Under the pieces are notes generated by a model. The model ran no database searches. It was not told the origin of the DNA and was given only the letters and a program-made list of their open reading frames with translations. From Methylolobus aquaticus (GTDB lineage: Bacteria; Pseudomonadota; Gammaproteobacteria; Methylococcales; Methylococcaceae), in NCBI GenBank assembly GCA_004168015.1, contig SEYW01000013.1, positions 47,498-111,497 on the forward strand: DNA of 64,000 nucleotides, read 5' to 3'. This document shows, one piece after another, positions 1 to 9,083 of this stretch. Every line of letters starts with the position of its first letter. Position 1 is the stretch's first letter. The translations under genes and the position numbers were made by a program.

Positions 1-34
1 CCGAATTGACCGGTGGCCAGAGCGGGGTCCTCAC
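1..34 (-). CDS. possible 5' end of next gene in the sugar ABC operon (partial)
   Basis: A GTG codon at 34-32 overlaps the TGA stop of the solute-binding protein gene as GTGA, and a GGAG sits five bases upstream on the minus strand. This is a typical coupled start. Only 11 codons lie in the window, so the product cannot be identified. ABC permease genes usually follow the binding protein in such operons, so a permease is the natural guess, but that is inference from gene order only. Confidence 0.3.
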   Translation of the reverse strand, partial: MRTPLWPPVNS

Positions 35-1293
35 CGGCGCTCCAGCAGCCAGCGCCGCTTCTCCAGAATCGCGTCGACATCCCGATCCAGGCGCTGCAGC
101 GCGGCGTCCTCGGTGAGCTGTCCGCGCACGGCCAGCTCACCGTAATAGCCAATCTTTGCGGCGATCCGTTCCCATTCCGGCACCTGCGGCACGGTCATGG
201 TGCGCTCCAGCTGTCGCCGAAAGGGCTGGGCGTGGCGATCGTCGGCCAGCGACGGATCGCTCCAGGCAGAGCGGCGCGACGGCAGATCCCCGGTCAGCCG
301 ATACAGCGCCAGTTGTTGCTCGGTCTGCGTCAGATACTGCATCAGGTCCAGGGCGGCTTCGCGATGCGGTGAGTGCGCGGCGAGCGCAAGACTGGAACCG
401 CCGGCCAGCGAGGCGCCGGGGTAGTTGTCGTCCCATGACGGCAGCGGCGCGGTCTCCCAGCGGCCGCCCCAACCGACTGTCAGGCGACGACCGATCTCGC
501 CGATCATCCAGGGCCCACCGACGAAGAATACGAAGCGCCCCTGCACGAACTCCAGGGCCGGATTCCCACGCTGCGCCTCGCCGATCGGCGGCGCCCAGCC
601 GCGCCTGAACGCATCGAGGAACAGCGCAAAGGCCGCCCGGAATTGCGGATGCCTGAAGTTCCCGAAGCGCCCCTCCTCCCGCAATAGTGCCGCACCGCGC
701 TGCTGTGCGACGATGACCGGGAATCGCCATTCATCGTAGGCCATCGCAAGGGCATAGCGACCCGGTTCTGCGGCCGCAGCCAGGCGCGACATAACCGAGG
801 ACCATTCGACCCAGGTCCTCGGTGCCTGCCGGATGCCGGCGGCATCGAGGAGATCGGCGCGATAGAACAACAGGCGCGTGTCGACATACCACGGAAGCCC
901 GTACAGGCCCTCGCGGTAGCGGTTCGCGGCCAGAGCGCCGGGGAAAAAATCGCCCGCATCGCTATGACCGGCGAAGCGGTCGGAGAGATCGTCAAGCGCG
1001 CCGATCTCGGCCAGTTCGGCAATCCAGGTGTTGCCCAACTGGAACAGGTCCGGCAAGGCGTCGCCGACATGGGCCGTCAGGAGCTTCTCGTGCGCCACGC
1101 TCCAGGGTATCCCATGAATCTCGACACGGATACCCGGATGACTGTGCTCGAATCCGGGCACCAGCGAAACCAGTGCCTCCGCCTCTGCACCCATCGCCCA
1201 CACCTTGAGACGCGTGAGGGTTTGGCGATCATCGCCCCCGCAGGCAGCCAGCATGAATGCGATCACGATCGCGAGCCGCCTACGGTAGTGCAT
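31..1293 (-). CDS. extracellular sugar-binding lipoprotein of an ABC importer (family 1)
   Basis: Probable periplasmic carbohydrate receptor (SBP family 1, MalE/UgpB type) that delivers its ligand to an inner-membrane ABC importer. The chosen start gives a basic n-region (MHYRRR), a hydrophobic stretch and the lipobox LAAC followed by GGDD, so the mature protein would be anchored by a lipidated Cys near residue 18. The body has the family hallmarks VWAMGAEAEAL, FEHSHPGIRVEIHGIPW and YGLPWYVDTRLLFYRADL. The length of about 420 residues is normal. The open frame extends upstream to 1401, but that would bury the signal peptide. It diverges from the glucoamylase-like gene across about 170 bp. The ATPase at 3480 probably serves this receptor; permeases would lie left of the window. 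The ligand is not readable from the sequence, but the neighbouring hydrolase suggests an oligosaccharide. Confidence 0.88.
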   Translation of the reverse strand: MHYRRRLAIVIAFMLAACGGDDRQTLTRLKVWAMGAEAEALVSLVPGFEHSHPGIRVEIHGIPWSVAHEKLLTAHVGDALPDLFQLGNTWIAELAEIGALDDLSDRFAGHSDAGDFFPGALAANRYREGLYGLPWYVDTRLLFYRADLLDAAGIRQAPRTWVEWSSVMSRLAAAAEPGRYALAMAYDEWRFPVIVAQQRGAALLREEGRFGNFRHPQFRAAFALFLDAFRRGWAPPIGEAQRGNPALEFVQGRFVFFVGGPWMIGEIGRRLTVGWGGRWETAPLPSWDDNYPGASLAGGSSLALAAHSPHREAALDLMQYLTQTEQQLALYRLTGDLPSRRSAWSDPSLADDRHAQPFRRQLERTMTVPQVPEWERIAAKIGYYGELAVRGQLTEDAALQRLDRDVDAILEKRRWLLERR

Positions 1294-1463
1294 CCCTACT
1301 TTCGGCCGGAGCTGGGGGCGGGCCGAGCGCCGAATCCGCTCAGCTGTCACGCTTGCGAAGACTGATATCATTGCGTTATGCATCGACTCGGCGCGGAGCA
1401 ACGGCCGTTTCTCCGCAAGCCTCCATCCCTCGAAACGATCACACCACTCGCTCCAACGACAAC

Positions 1464-3470
1464 ATGGTCCGTCCGCTCATCCTGATACTCCTCAGTCTGG
1501 CTGCTGCACAGTGGCCCGCCGATCCCGTCTCCGCCGCCGAGCAGGCGCCGGTCAAGCAGTTGGTGCTGGCCGATTTCGAGCAACCCGGCGGGCGGCCAAT
1601 CGCCGTCGACTGGCAGCGGGACCCGCCCGAATCGGAATTCGGGTTTCGCTACGAACTGACTGCATCGGACCGCGGAGGACAGGCGCTGCGCCTGAGCTAC
1701 CGCCTGCCGGAGGAACCCTCGAAGGGCGGTACACCCGAGCAGGAGTACAGCCTGGGCCAAAATCTGATGGGGCTCGATCTCTCAGCCTACGATCAACTGA
1801 GCTTCTGGATCAAGGGCGACGACGGCGAGGGCTTCAGCCCCAGGTTGACGGTCAAGTTCCGACGGGCCGCACCGAAGACCGCGGGTGCGTGGGAAGAGGC
1901 CAGCTATGCCATCCCGAACGTCGGTGCGGACTGGCAGCAAATCGTAATACCGTTGAAAAAGCTGAAAGGTTTGAAGGAATGGCGCCCGATGGCTTACCTG
2001 TTGTTCGGCCTGGATGAACGCAAGACACCGGTCCGCCACGGCGCGTATCTGATCGACGACCTCCAGCTGGTGCAGCTTGGAACCCCGGGCGAAAATCTGG
2101 CAGGGGGCGGCGACGCGACGCCACCTGCCGCCCCGGCCGAACCACCGCTACAGTGGCGCCTCAATGGCTGGCCCGAACACAGCGTCATCGATGCCTCTGA
2201 CCTGCCTGCGGACGACATCGAGTTTCTGCGCCGTGTCGCTAGCGACACCTGGCGGGGACTCGATGCGCTGGCCGACCGGGAACACGGTTTGCCCCTCGAC
2301 AGGATTCAGTATGCGAAGACCCAGGCCGATCAGCCCGGCATCGGCGACTATACCAGTACGACCAACATCGGCTTCCGCCTGCTCGCGGTCATCGCCGCCT
2401 ACGAACTGAAGCTGATCGACGAGGCGCAAGCGGTGCAGCGGCTGGAAACGACCCTGAACACGCTGGCGAAGCTCGACACCGCGCATGGCTTTTTCTACAA
2501 CTACTACAATACGACCCGCCTGCAACCCACCAGCAGTTTTCTGTCCTTCGTCGACTCTTCGTGGCTGACCGCGGGACTCATGGTGACGCGGCAGACGTTC
2601 CCCGCCCTCGCCGAGCGCTGCAACCGGATCATCGACCAGGGCGATTACCGTTTCTTCTACGACGAAGCGGCCAAACTGATGACGCTGGGTTATTCGGTGG
2701 ACACCAGCCAGCGCTCATCCGATCACTACGGCACGTTGTTCGCCGAATCGCGCATCGGCAGCCTGATCGCAATCGGCCGGGGCACCGTACCGCGGGAGCA
2801 CTGGTTCGCGATGATGCGCACCTTTCCTCCCGATGCCGGCTGGCAGACCCAAGTACCGCTGGACCGCAAGGAAAAGGTCGACCACGGTTTCACCTGGACC
2901 GGCGGCGTGTATGAATGGAAAGGGCTGCGCTACGTGCCCTCCTGGGGCGGCAGTCTGTTCGAGGCCTTGATGCCGACCCTGGTCCTCGACGAGAAGCAGC
3001 ACGCGGCCGAGAGTCTGGGACGGAATGGCGCAATCCATACCGAGATCCAGCGCCGTTACGCACTCGAAGAACTCGGCTACCCGGTTTGGGGGATGTCCCC
3101 GAGTTCGACGCCGGGCTCCAACGGATACGGCGAATACGGCGTGCGCGTCCTGGGCTCGCACGGCTATCCCGAGGGGGCTGTGAGTCCGCACGCGGCCGCA
3201 CTGGCGCTGCTGACCGAACCCGAAGCCGCGACTCGCAATCTGCGCCGTCTGGCCGAGCGCTACGCGATCTATGGCGACTTCGGGTTCTACGACGCCGTGA
3301 TCCCCGGCACCGGCGAAGTGGCCTACGTCCATCTGTGCCTGAACCAGGCGATGATCCTGATCGCGATCGCCGACCATCTCGCTGATCACGCGATCCAGAA
3401 GCGCTTCGCGGCGGACCCGATCATTCAGCCCGTCCTCGACCTAATCGGCTTCGAGAACTTCTTCAACTGA
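1464..3470 (+). CDS. exported glucoamylase-like protein with N-terminal beta-sandwich domain
   Basis: Secreted carbohydrate-active protein of about 668 residues. The start at 1464 gives a signal peptide (MVRPLILILLSLAAAQ, cleavage near VSAAEQ); the longer open frame from 1257 lacks one. Residues about 30-205 resemble a CBM11/galactose-binding-like sandwich (VLADFEQPGG, LSFWIKGDDGEGF, IDDLQLV). Residues about 245-660 match the glucoamylase-like family (COG5368; related to GH144 enzymes): YTSTTNIGFRLLAVIAAYEL, GFFYNYYNT, FVDSSWLTAGL, FTWTGGVYEWKGLRYVPSWG and the C-terminal GFYDAV. Known relatives act on beta-glucans such as beta-1,2-glucan; the substrate here is inferred. The gene stops nine bases before the ABC ATPase and is probably co-transcribed with it. 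Confidence 0.82.
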   Translation: MVRPLILILLSLAAAQWPADPVSAAEQAPVKQLVLADFEQPGGRPIAVDWQRDPPESEFGFRYELTASDRGGQALRLSYRLPEEPSKGGTPEQEYSLGQNLMGLDLSAYDQLSFWIKGDDGEGFSPRLTVKFRRAAPKTAGAWEEASYAIPNVGADWQQIVIPLKKLKGLKEWRPMAYLLFGLDERKTPVRHGAYLIDDLQLVQLGTPGENLAGGGDATPPAAPAEPPLQWRLNGWPEHSVIDASDLPADDIEFLRRVASDTWRGLDALADREHGLPLDRIQYAKTQADQPGIGDYTSTTNIGFRLLAVIAAYELKLIDEAQAVQRLETTLNTLAKLDTAHGFFYNYYNTTRLQPTSSFLSFVDSSWLTAGLMVTRQTFPALAERCNRIIDQGDYRFFYDEAAKLMTLGYSVDTSQRSSDHYGTLFAESRIGSLIAIGRGTVPREHWFAMMRTFPPDAGWQTQVPLDRKEKVDHGFTWTGGVYEWKGLRYVPSWGGSLFEALMPTLVLDEKQHAAESLGRNGAIHTEIQRRYALEELGYPVWGMSPSSTPGSNGYGEYGVRVLGSHGYPEGAVSPHAAALALLTEPEAATRNLRRLAERYAIYGDFGFYDAVIPGTGEVAYVHLCLNQAMILIAIADHLADHAIQKRFAADPIIQPVLDLIGFENFFN

Positions 3471-3479
3471 TCCGGCTCG

Positions 3480-4613
3480 ATGGCCAGTGTTGCATTCGAG
3501 CAAGTCGGCAAAACCTATCCGAATGGTTACCAGGCGCTGGTCGAGTTCGATCTGGCGATCAGGGACGGCGAGCTCGTCGTCTTCGTCGGGCCGTCCGGCT
3601 GCGGCAAGTCCACGTTGCTGCGGCTGGTCGCCGGACTGGAACAACCCTCATCAGGGCATCTTCGCATCGGCCGGGACATCATCGATGACTGGACCCCGCA
3701 GGCCCGCAATGTAGCAATGGTGTTCCAGGATTACGCGCTGTATCCGACGATGACGGTGCGCGCCAACCTGAGCTTCCCGCTGCAGATGCGCAAGCTTGAC
3801 CAGGCGGAAATCCGGCGCCGTATCGCATGGGCGACCGAACTGCTGGCACTCGGCGATGTACTCGATCGCCTGCCGAAGCAACTTTCGGGGGGTCAGCGCC
3901 AGCGCGTGGCCATGGGCCGGGCGCTGGTCCGGGAACCTACCGTGTTTCTGCTCGACGAACCTCTATCGAACCTGGATGCGCAACTGCGCACCCAGGTTCG
4001 GAGCGAAATCGTCGACCTGCAGCGTCGTACCGGCACGACGATGATCTACGTGACGCACGACCAGGTGGAAGCGATGACGATGGGCCAGCGCATCTGCGTG
4101 CTGTCGCGCGGACATCTGCAACAGTCAGGCTCGCCGCAAGCTCTCTACGACACGCCGGCCAATACCTTCGTCGCCGGCTTCATCGGTACCCCGCCGATGA
4201 ACCTGATCCCGAGGGTTTTGCTGCTGCGGGCGGCCGAGCGTGCCACTGCGGCCGGCGGCCACTCAGGCATGGAGTGGCTAGCCGCGCTGACCGCCGACCC
4301 GGATTGCCACACCGCGGGCATTCGCCCTGAACACGTGGCCATCAACCGGGATCCGCAGGCACCGGGTCTTCCTGCGACGATCGTCCAGACCGAATACCTC
4401 GGTCACGAAACGCTGGTGCATTTCTCCTTCAGCGGTCTGGCGCATGGCGACACGCGGGCGATCTTCATCGCCCGCGTCGACGGTTCGCCGTGCTTCGAGA
4501 ACGGACAGCCGGCGTCCGTCTGGATCGACGGCAAACAGCTGAGCCGATTTGACGGCAACGGGAACCGAACGCTGGGCGGAGACCCCGACTCGGCGCCCCT
4601 GCCGACTCGGTAA
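3480..4613 (+). CDS. carbohydrate ABC importer ATPase, MalK/UgpC type
   Basis: Cytoplasmic ATPase that powers sugar import. Residues about 1-235 form the nucleotide-binding domain: Walker A GPSGCGKST, Q-loop FQDYALYPTMTV, signature LSGGQRQR, Walker B VFLLDEPLSNLD and switch His in THDQVEAMTMG. Residues about 240-377 form a MOI/TOBE-type regulatory domain (AGIRPEHVAI, GHETLVHF). The 377-residue length fits MalK, UgpC and MsmK. It sits nine bases behind the glucoamylase-like gene and probably pairs with the binding protein at 31-1293. No permease is present between them. Confidence 0.93.
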   Translation: MASVAFEQVGKTYPNGYQALVEFDLAIRDGELVVFVGPSGCGKSTLLRLVAGLEQPSSGHLRIGRDIIDDWTPQARNVAMVFQDYALYPTMTVRANLSFPLQMRKLDQAEIRRRIAWATELLALGDVLDRLPKQLSGGQRQRVAMGRALVREPTVFLLDEPLSNLDAQLRTQVRSEIVDLQRRTGTTMIYVTHDQVEAMTMGQRICVLSRGHLQQSGSPQALYDTPANTFVAGFIGTPPMNLIPRVLLLRAAERATAAGGHSGMEWLAALTADPDCHTAGIRPEHVAINRDPQAPGLPATIVQTEYLGHETLVHFSFSGLAHGDTRAIFIARVDGSPCFENGQPASVWIDGKQLSRFDGNGNRTLGGDPDSAPLPTR

Positions 4614-4617
4614 TCGA

Positions 4618-4643
4618 AGCTACCCGTTCTTCCGCGGGTAGCT
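4618..4643. terminator. hairpin between convergent ABC ATPase and deaD genes
   Basis: AGCTACCCG (4618-4626) and CGGGTAGCT (4635-4643) form a perfect 9-bp stem that overlaps the last codons of deaD. The two genes converge and end six bases apart. Pyrimidine-rich but not T-only sequence follows on the plus strand. It could terminate or stabilise both transcripts. Confidence 0.45.
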
Positions 4644-6356
4644 CTTCCTCTTCATCGGGCGTTCGTCCAGGGAGCGCGGTGCAGCGCCATCCTGCCACAG
4701 ACGGATGCGGATTTGCTTGCCGAGAATCCAGGTCTTTTCGAGGCGTCGCAGCGACTCCTTGGGCATGTCGGCCGGCAGGCTGACGGTGCTGAAGTCGTCG
4801 TAGAGCTTGATGTGGCCGATGGCCTTGCCGGGGATTCCGGCTTCGTTGGCGATGGCACCGACGATATCCTTGGGTGCGACCCCGTCATTGCGACCCACCT
4901 CGATACGGTACAGTGTGCCGCCATCGTCGAAACCGCGTTCGCGCGCACCGCGTTTCTTGGGACCCGTGTCGGAGCGACCGCGGTCTTCACGCCATTCACG
5001 GCGCTCCTGGCGCATCTCGGAAAGGTCCGGCCCCTCCGCCGGCACCAGCGGTCGGTCCTTCTGCGCGAGGTAGGTCAGCGCGGCGGCGATGTCGGTCGGC
5101 GAGAGCTTCTGCTCCCGACCGATCTCCTGGACCAGTTGCCGGTAGAAACTCAGTTCCTCTTCTTCCAGCGTGCTCATGACCAGTTCCTTGAACTGTTCCA
5201 CGCGGCGTTCGGCAATATCCTGATGCGTCGGCAAGCGCATCTCCTTGATGCGTTGGCGGGTCGCGCGCTCGATCGCACCCAGCATGCGCTTCTCGCGCGG
5301 GGCGACGAACAGGATGGCCTCGCCCTTGCGCCCGGCACGACCAGTCCGGCCGATCCGATGCACGTAGGCCTCGGTATCGTAGGGGATGTCGTAATTCACG
5401 ACGTGGCTGATGCGGTCGACGTCGAGCCCTCGCGCAGCGACATCGGTGGCCACCAGGATGTCCAGCGTCTTCTTCTTGAGCCGATCGACCGCTTTCTCGC
5501 GGAGCGCCTGGCTCATGTCCCCGTTGAGGGCGGCAGCGGAATAACCGCGGGCTTCGAGCTTCTCGGCCAGTTCTTCCGTTGCCAGCTTGGTCCGCACGAA
5601 GATCAGCATGCCGTCGAAGTCCTCGACTTCGAGGATGCGTGTCAGTGCGTCGAGTTTGTGGGCGCTGGAGCCGAGCCAGTAGCGCTGCGAGATGGCTTCG
5701 ACCGTCGCCGTCTTGGCCTCGATCTTCGCTTCCTTAGGCTCGCGCAGATGGCGTTTTGCGACTTTGCGGATCGCTTCCGGCATCGTCGCCGAGAATAGCG
5801 CGATCTGTCGCTCGGGCGGGGTGTGATCGAGGATCCATTCAACGTCATCGATGAACCCCATCTTCAGCATCTCGTCCGCCTCGTCGAGTACGAGCGTCCG
5901 CAACCCCGACAGATCCAGGGTCTCCCGTCGCAGATGGTCCATCACGCGCCCGGGCGTGCCGACGATGACATGTACGCCGCGCCGGAGCTGGCGCAACTGC
6001 GTGTCCATGCCCTGGCCGCCGTAGATCGGCAGGATATGGAAGTCGGGAAGATGGCGGGCATAACTCTGGAACGCTTCGGCGACCTGCAAGGCCAACTCGC
6101 GTGTCGGTGCCAACACCAGCGCCTGCGGCTCGCGGCGCGACAAGTCGATTGCGTTCAGGATGGGCAGCGCAAACGCGGCCGTCTTGCCCGTGCCAGTCTG
6201 CGCCTGACCGAGCAGGTCGTGGCCGGCCAGCAGATAAGGAATGCTCGCTGCCTGGATAGGCGACGGCGTTTCGTAACCTACTTCGTGGACTGCCTGCAGG
6301 ATCGGCGCGGCAATATCGAGATCAGAAAAGGAGAATGGGGTATCGGTCGATTGCAT
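4620..6356 (-). CDS. deaD: DEAD-box ATP-dependent RNA helicase
   Basis: ATP-dependent RNA helicase of the DeaD/CsdA group, acting in ribosome assembly and mRNA remodelling, often in the cold. Motifs in order: Q-motif region FSDLDIAAPIL...PSPIQAASIP, Walker A AQTGTGKT (about 53-60), PTRELALQV, TPGRVMDHL, VLDEADEM, SAT, then in the second RecA domain the ARGLD and HRIGRTGRAGRKG motifs. A basic linker precedes a DbpA-type RNA-binding fold (about 480-555, YRIEVGRNDGVAPKDIVGAI). The length of 578 fits DeaD. The 5' region up to mobA is about 314 bp with no clear Shine-Dalgarno, so a regulated leader as in csdA is possible but not shown. Confidence 0.95.
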   Translation of the reverse strand: MQSTDTPFSFSDLDIAAPILQAVHEVGYETPSPIQAASIPYLLAGHDLLGQAQTGTGKTAAFALPILNAIDLSRREPQALVLAPTRELALQVAEAFQSYARHLPDFHILPIYGGQGMDTQLRQLRRGVHVIVGTPGRVMDHLRRETLDLSGLRTLVLDEADEMLKMGFIDDVEWILDHTPPERQIALFSATMPEAIRKVAKRHLREPKEAKIEAKTATVEAISQRYWLGSSAHKLDALTRILEVEDFDGMLIFVRTKLATEELAEKLEARGYSAAALNGDMSQALREKAVDRLKKKTLDILVATDVAARGLDVDRISHVVNYDIPYDTEAYVHRIGRTGRAGRKGEAILFVAPREKRMLGAIERATRQRIKEMRLPTHQDIAERRVEQFKELVMSTLEEEELSFYRQLVQEIGREQKLSPTDIAAALTYLAQKDRPLVPAEGPDLSEMRQERREWREDRGRSDTGPKKRGARERGFDDGGTLYRIEVGRNDGVAPKDIVGAIANEAGIPGKAIGHIKLYDDFSTVSLPADMPKESLRRLEKTWILGKQIRIRLWQDGAAPRSLDERPMKRKSYPRKNG

Positions 6357-6670
6357 GAAATGAGGAAAGTTAGAACAAAGTAAGAGGAATCAGAGAGGTG
6401 ACAGACCGTCAGGCCGCATGGCAGCCACTAAAACACCGTCGGAAGCACGTGTTTTCGCCCTCGTTCGGCACCTCTGGCCTCCCTAAACCCATGGGGAGAA
6501 TGAAGCAGGGAACGGCGTTCGCCTAGTGGGTGGGTAGGTCGCTAGCTTGGCGGCTGTCGCGCCGGCATCGGGCGACTTCGTCTGCCGCAACGGAGGGAAT
6601 TGCGATCGTATACCGCAAGCGCGCGCGTAGTGCAAGTCTCAGATTTCGAAAGCAGGGGGAAGGACACTGC
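6357..6670. other. intergenic region upstream of deaD
   Basis: This 314-bp gap separates the start of deaD from the end of mobA, both on the minus strand. I find no convincing gene. It would contain the deaD promoter and leader. A pyrimidine-rich stretch (CTTTCCTCATTTC on the minus strand) directly precedes the deaD ATG in place of a Shine-Dalgarno sequence. Confidence 0.5.
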
Positions 6671-7309
6671 CTAAGTTGGTGGAAACGGGCCGCCTTCCCG
6701 CATCAGGCGCTCCACCCTTGCCAGGTTTTCAGGCGCGTTGACGTTCGCGAAAACGGCTGGAACGTCGCTGCAATCGGCAATCGCTAGGCGCTGTCCCGCC
6801 AGCCAGGCGTCGACCTTGCGACCTCCGTCGGCCAGGTAAGCCTCCAAGCTGGACTTCAGATTGCGGCGCGCCAGCATGAACACCGGCTGGAGCCGCACTC
6901 CATCGTCAGGCACGCAGACGTCGGCGTCCTGAGCCGCCAGCGCATCGGGCAACCGCCGTAGCACGGCCTCCGTCATGAGCGGGGCATCGACCGGCAGCGT
7001 CAGGACATAATCCGATCGAGCGTACGCCAAACCGGCCAGCAGACCCGCCAGAGGCCCGTCGAAGGTATCCGTTGCATCGGGGATGACCGGATACCCAAAG
7101 GTCGCATAACGCTCGGCATTGCGATTTGCGTTGATTACCACAGATCCCGCCACGGCCTGCAGCAACGCCACCGCGTAGGTGACCAGCGGCCGCCCGCGAC
7201 AGTCGATCAGCCCCTTGTCGATGCCGCCCAGGCGCCGCGCGCGCCCTCCGGCCAGCACGATGCCCGTGATCTGGGAACGATCGGGAAACAAAGTGCTCGG
7301 ATTGGCCAC
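6671..7309 (-). CDS. mobA: molybdenum cofactor guanylyltransferase
   Basis: Transfers GMP from GTP to molybdopterin-Mo to make the MGD cofactor of DMSO-reductase-family enzymes. The N-terminal nucleotide-binding signature is GIVLAGGRARRLGGIDKGLI, followed by GRPLV, INANRNAERY, the substrate loop FDGPLAGLLAGL and the metal-binding VDAPLM. The 212-residue length is typical. The start is a GTG at 7309; no ATG lies upstream of the signature. Only 41 bp separate it from the divergent lipoprotein gene. No molybdoenzyme is encoded in the window. Confidence 0.9.
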   Translation of the reverse strand: MANPSTLFPDRSQITGIVLAGGRARRLGGIDKGLIDCRGRPLVTYAVALLQAVAGSVVINANRNAERYATFGYPVIPDATDTFDGPLAGLLAGLAYARSDYVLTLPVDAPLMTEAVLRRLPDALAAQDADVCVPDDGVRLQPVFMLARRNLKSSLEAYLADGGRKVDAWLAGQRLAIADCSDVPAVFANVNAPENLARVERLMREGGPFPPT

Positions 7310-7350
7310 GCGGCTTTATAATTCGACGATTAAATGGAGAGGATGCTCCG

Positions 7351-7815
7351 ATGGTCAAGCCTGACCTCTGGCTTCTCGCCGGCTTGTCTGCCCTGCTCGG
7401 CGGCTGCAGCACGGCACTCTCGCCCAAGTCGGCGCCCGGATACTACGAAGCATCGACCACGAAGCCGTATGGCGACGTGATGGCCGAGTTGGAACTGGCA
7501 ATCACCGAGCGGAATTTCCGCATTACGGGCCACAACAAGATCGGCAGCGTGATCCGGGAACGCGATCATATCCCGTTTCCCGATTATGATACGGTGCAAT
7601 TCTGTAACTTGACTCATGCCCGAGTGATGCTCGAGATCGAACCCGCAGCCGTGCGCTACATGCCCTGTAACGTCGCGGTACGTCAGCAAGGAGGCAAGGT
7701 CATCGTGACGACCCACCTGTTGCCCACCGACTCGGCCAGCCCGGAGTTGAATGAGTTCGCGGTCAGGATGAACGACCAACTCAAGGCCATCGTCGATTTC
7801 GCTGTCGAGAACTGA
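7351..7815 (+). CDS. DUF302-family lipoprotein
   Basis: Predicted lipoprotein of 154 residues. The hydrophobic leader ends in the lipobox LLGGC (Cys about 20). The mature part matches DUF302 (YYEASTTKPYGDVMAELELA, ITGHNKIGSVIRER, CNLTHARVMLEIEPAAVRYMPCNVAV). DUF302 proteins are small alpha/beta-fold proteins with no firmly assigned role. A GGAGAGG lies just upstream of the start. Two cysteines in the mature domain could be redox active, which is speculation. Confidence 0.82.
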   Translation: MVKPDLWLLAGLSALLGGCSTALSPKSAPGYYEASTTKPYGDVMAELELAITERNFRITGHNKIGSVIRERDHIPFPDYDTVQFCNLTHARVMLEIEPAAVRYMPCNVAVRQQGGKVIVTTHLLPTDSASPELNEFAVRMNDQLKAIVDFAVEN

Positions 7816-7913
7816 ACCGCTTCACCTTCCCGTCCGAGCGAACCGGCACGACGTTTTGCTCCGACAGTCTTGACACCACCGCTCGCCACTAACCCGGAAC
7901 ATTTCCTAGACCC

Positions 7914-8423
7914 ATGAAAAACTGGCACGCCGGATGCGCTTATCCCCTACTGTTGTTGACCCTGGCAGCCACCGGCTGCCAACAGGAAGCGCCCCCGCCC
8001 GGCGAAGCCGCACCCGGGACGACGAGCCAGGCACCCGCGGCAGCCGGCGCCGATCGAACGGTGAACGATTTCCCGACCCTCGCACGCGTCGAGTATGTCC
8101 TGCAATGCATGCTCGAACACGGTGGACAGAACTACGACAACCTGTACCACTGCACCTGTGCCGCCGACACGATCGCGTCGAAGATGTCCTACGAAGAGTA
8201 CAGCCAGTCGCTGACCTTTACCTACATGTTCTCGACGCCCGGGGAGAAAGGCGGTGAGTTTCGGGATCCCCCGGAATCGAAGCGCCTGCGGGACCTGTTG
8301 AAGGAATCCAAAGCACTGGCGCAGACTCGCTGCTTCCCCGAGATTGCCGGGGAGAGCCAAAAGGGCGGCGGCAAGAAGGAGCCAAGCCCATCCCGGCGGC
8401 AGGACGACGGCGTCACGCCATAA
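7914..8423 (+). CDS. hypothetical lipoprotein with Cys-rich domain
   Basis: Predicted outer- or inner-membrane lipoprotein of 169 residues. The leader MKNWHAGCAYPLLLLTLAATGC ends in the lipobox ATGC. A Pro/Ala-rich tether (about 25-48) follows, then a compact domain with conserved-looking Cys (CMLEHGG, YHCTCAAD, RCFPEI) and a polar C-terminal tail. I do not recognise the family. It follows the DUF302 gene by about 100 bp and its 3' end overlaps the convergent gene at 8413 by 11 bases. Confidence 0.7.
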   Translation: MKNWHAGCAYPLLLLTLAATGCQQEAPPPGEAAPGTTSQAPAAAGADRTVNDFPTLARVEYVLQCMLEHGGQNYDNLYHCTCAADTIASKMSYEEYSQSLTFTYMFSTPGEKGGEFRDPPESKRLRDLLKESKALAQTRCFPEIAGESQKGGGKKEPSPSRRQDDGVTP

Positions 8424-9069
8424 CCGAATGAATGTGGCTGATCTTCCCCGCCTGACTCAGGCGATAGAACTTTCGCAGTTCAGTCACCATCTCGGCCTCG
8501 CGGCGCTGTTTCAGGTAGCTGTTCTCCAGGTTGAAACAGAAGCGGCCCGCGTAGTGGCTGGCATCCGCGTAGCGGGTACGGGACTCGCCGTCGAGGGTCT
8601 GATCGAACACCGGTGAGTCAAACAGGCAGCGCCAGACGCGCTCGGACGAACGGGTCTTGCGCTGGCGCGAGAACAGTGACGACGCCAGCACGTATTTGTC
8701 GACCTCGGCCTGCAGTTCGAGTTCGAGCAAGGTCACGCCGCGATCGCGGCTCGCATTCCAGCTCATGTAGAGGAAATGGCTGACGCCCTCCAGTGCCAGC
8801 AGGAAGTCCTCGAAGTTGTCGCGGTGCAGTTCGTCGAGCGGACAATCTTCCTCCAGACAGTCGAGAACTCCGCTGTCGAGATACAACGCGAGTTGCACCT
8901 CGTCACCATCCTGCGAGACCAGAAGCTTCTCCCGGTTCTCGCGCGGAGTCAGGCTCTCATCGAGCCGGCGCGCGATGTCGGGGTCGGTGATCACGAAGTC
9001 CTCGACCGCGTGCTCGACCTCGACGTGGTACAGACCTTCCAGCATTTTCTGCAGGACATTCAAGCGCAT
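8413..9069 (-). CDS. conserved protein of unknown function (second gene of pair)
   Basis: Cytoplasmic acidic protein of about 218 residues with no signal peptide or membrane segment. The start at 9069 (MRLNVLQKMLEGLYHVEVEH) was chosen because the longer frame to 9333 runs through the upstream gene in another frame with a low-complexity basic translation. Visible stretches include DFVITDPDIARRL, LYLDSGVLDCLEEDCPLDEL and RYADASHYAGRFCFNLE. It lies 14 bases after the gene at 9084, so the two are surely one operon. I do not recognise a domain; it reads as a conserved hypothetical of proteobacteria. Confidence 0.72.
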   Translation of the reverse strand: MRLNVLQKMLEGLYHVEVEHAVEDFVITDPDIARRLDESLTPRENREKLLVSQDGDEVQLALYLDSGVLDCLEEDCPLDELHRDNFEDFLLALEGVSHFLYMSWNASRDRGVTLLELELQAEVDKYVLASSLFSRQRKTRSSERVWRCLFDSPVFDQTLDGESRTRYADASHYAGRFCFNLENSYLKQRREAEMVTELRKFYRLSQAGKISHIHSVMA

Positions 9070-9083
9070 GGCACCGACCCCGT

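Noticed and set aside
4713..5798. 361-codon frame opposite deaD
   Set aside because: Antisense shadow of the helicase gene.
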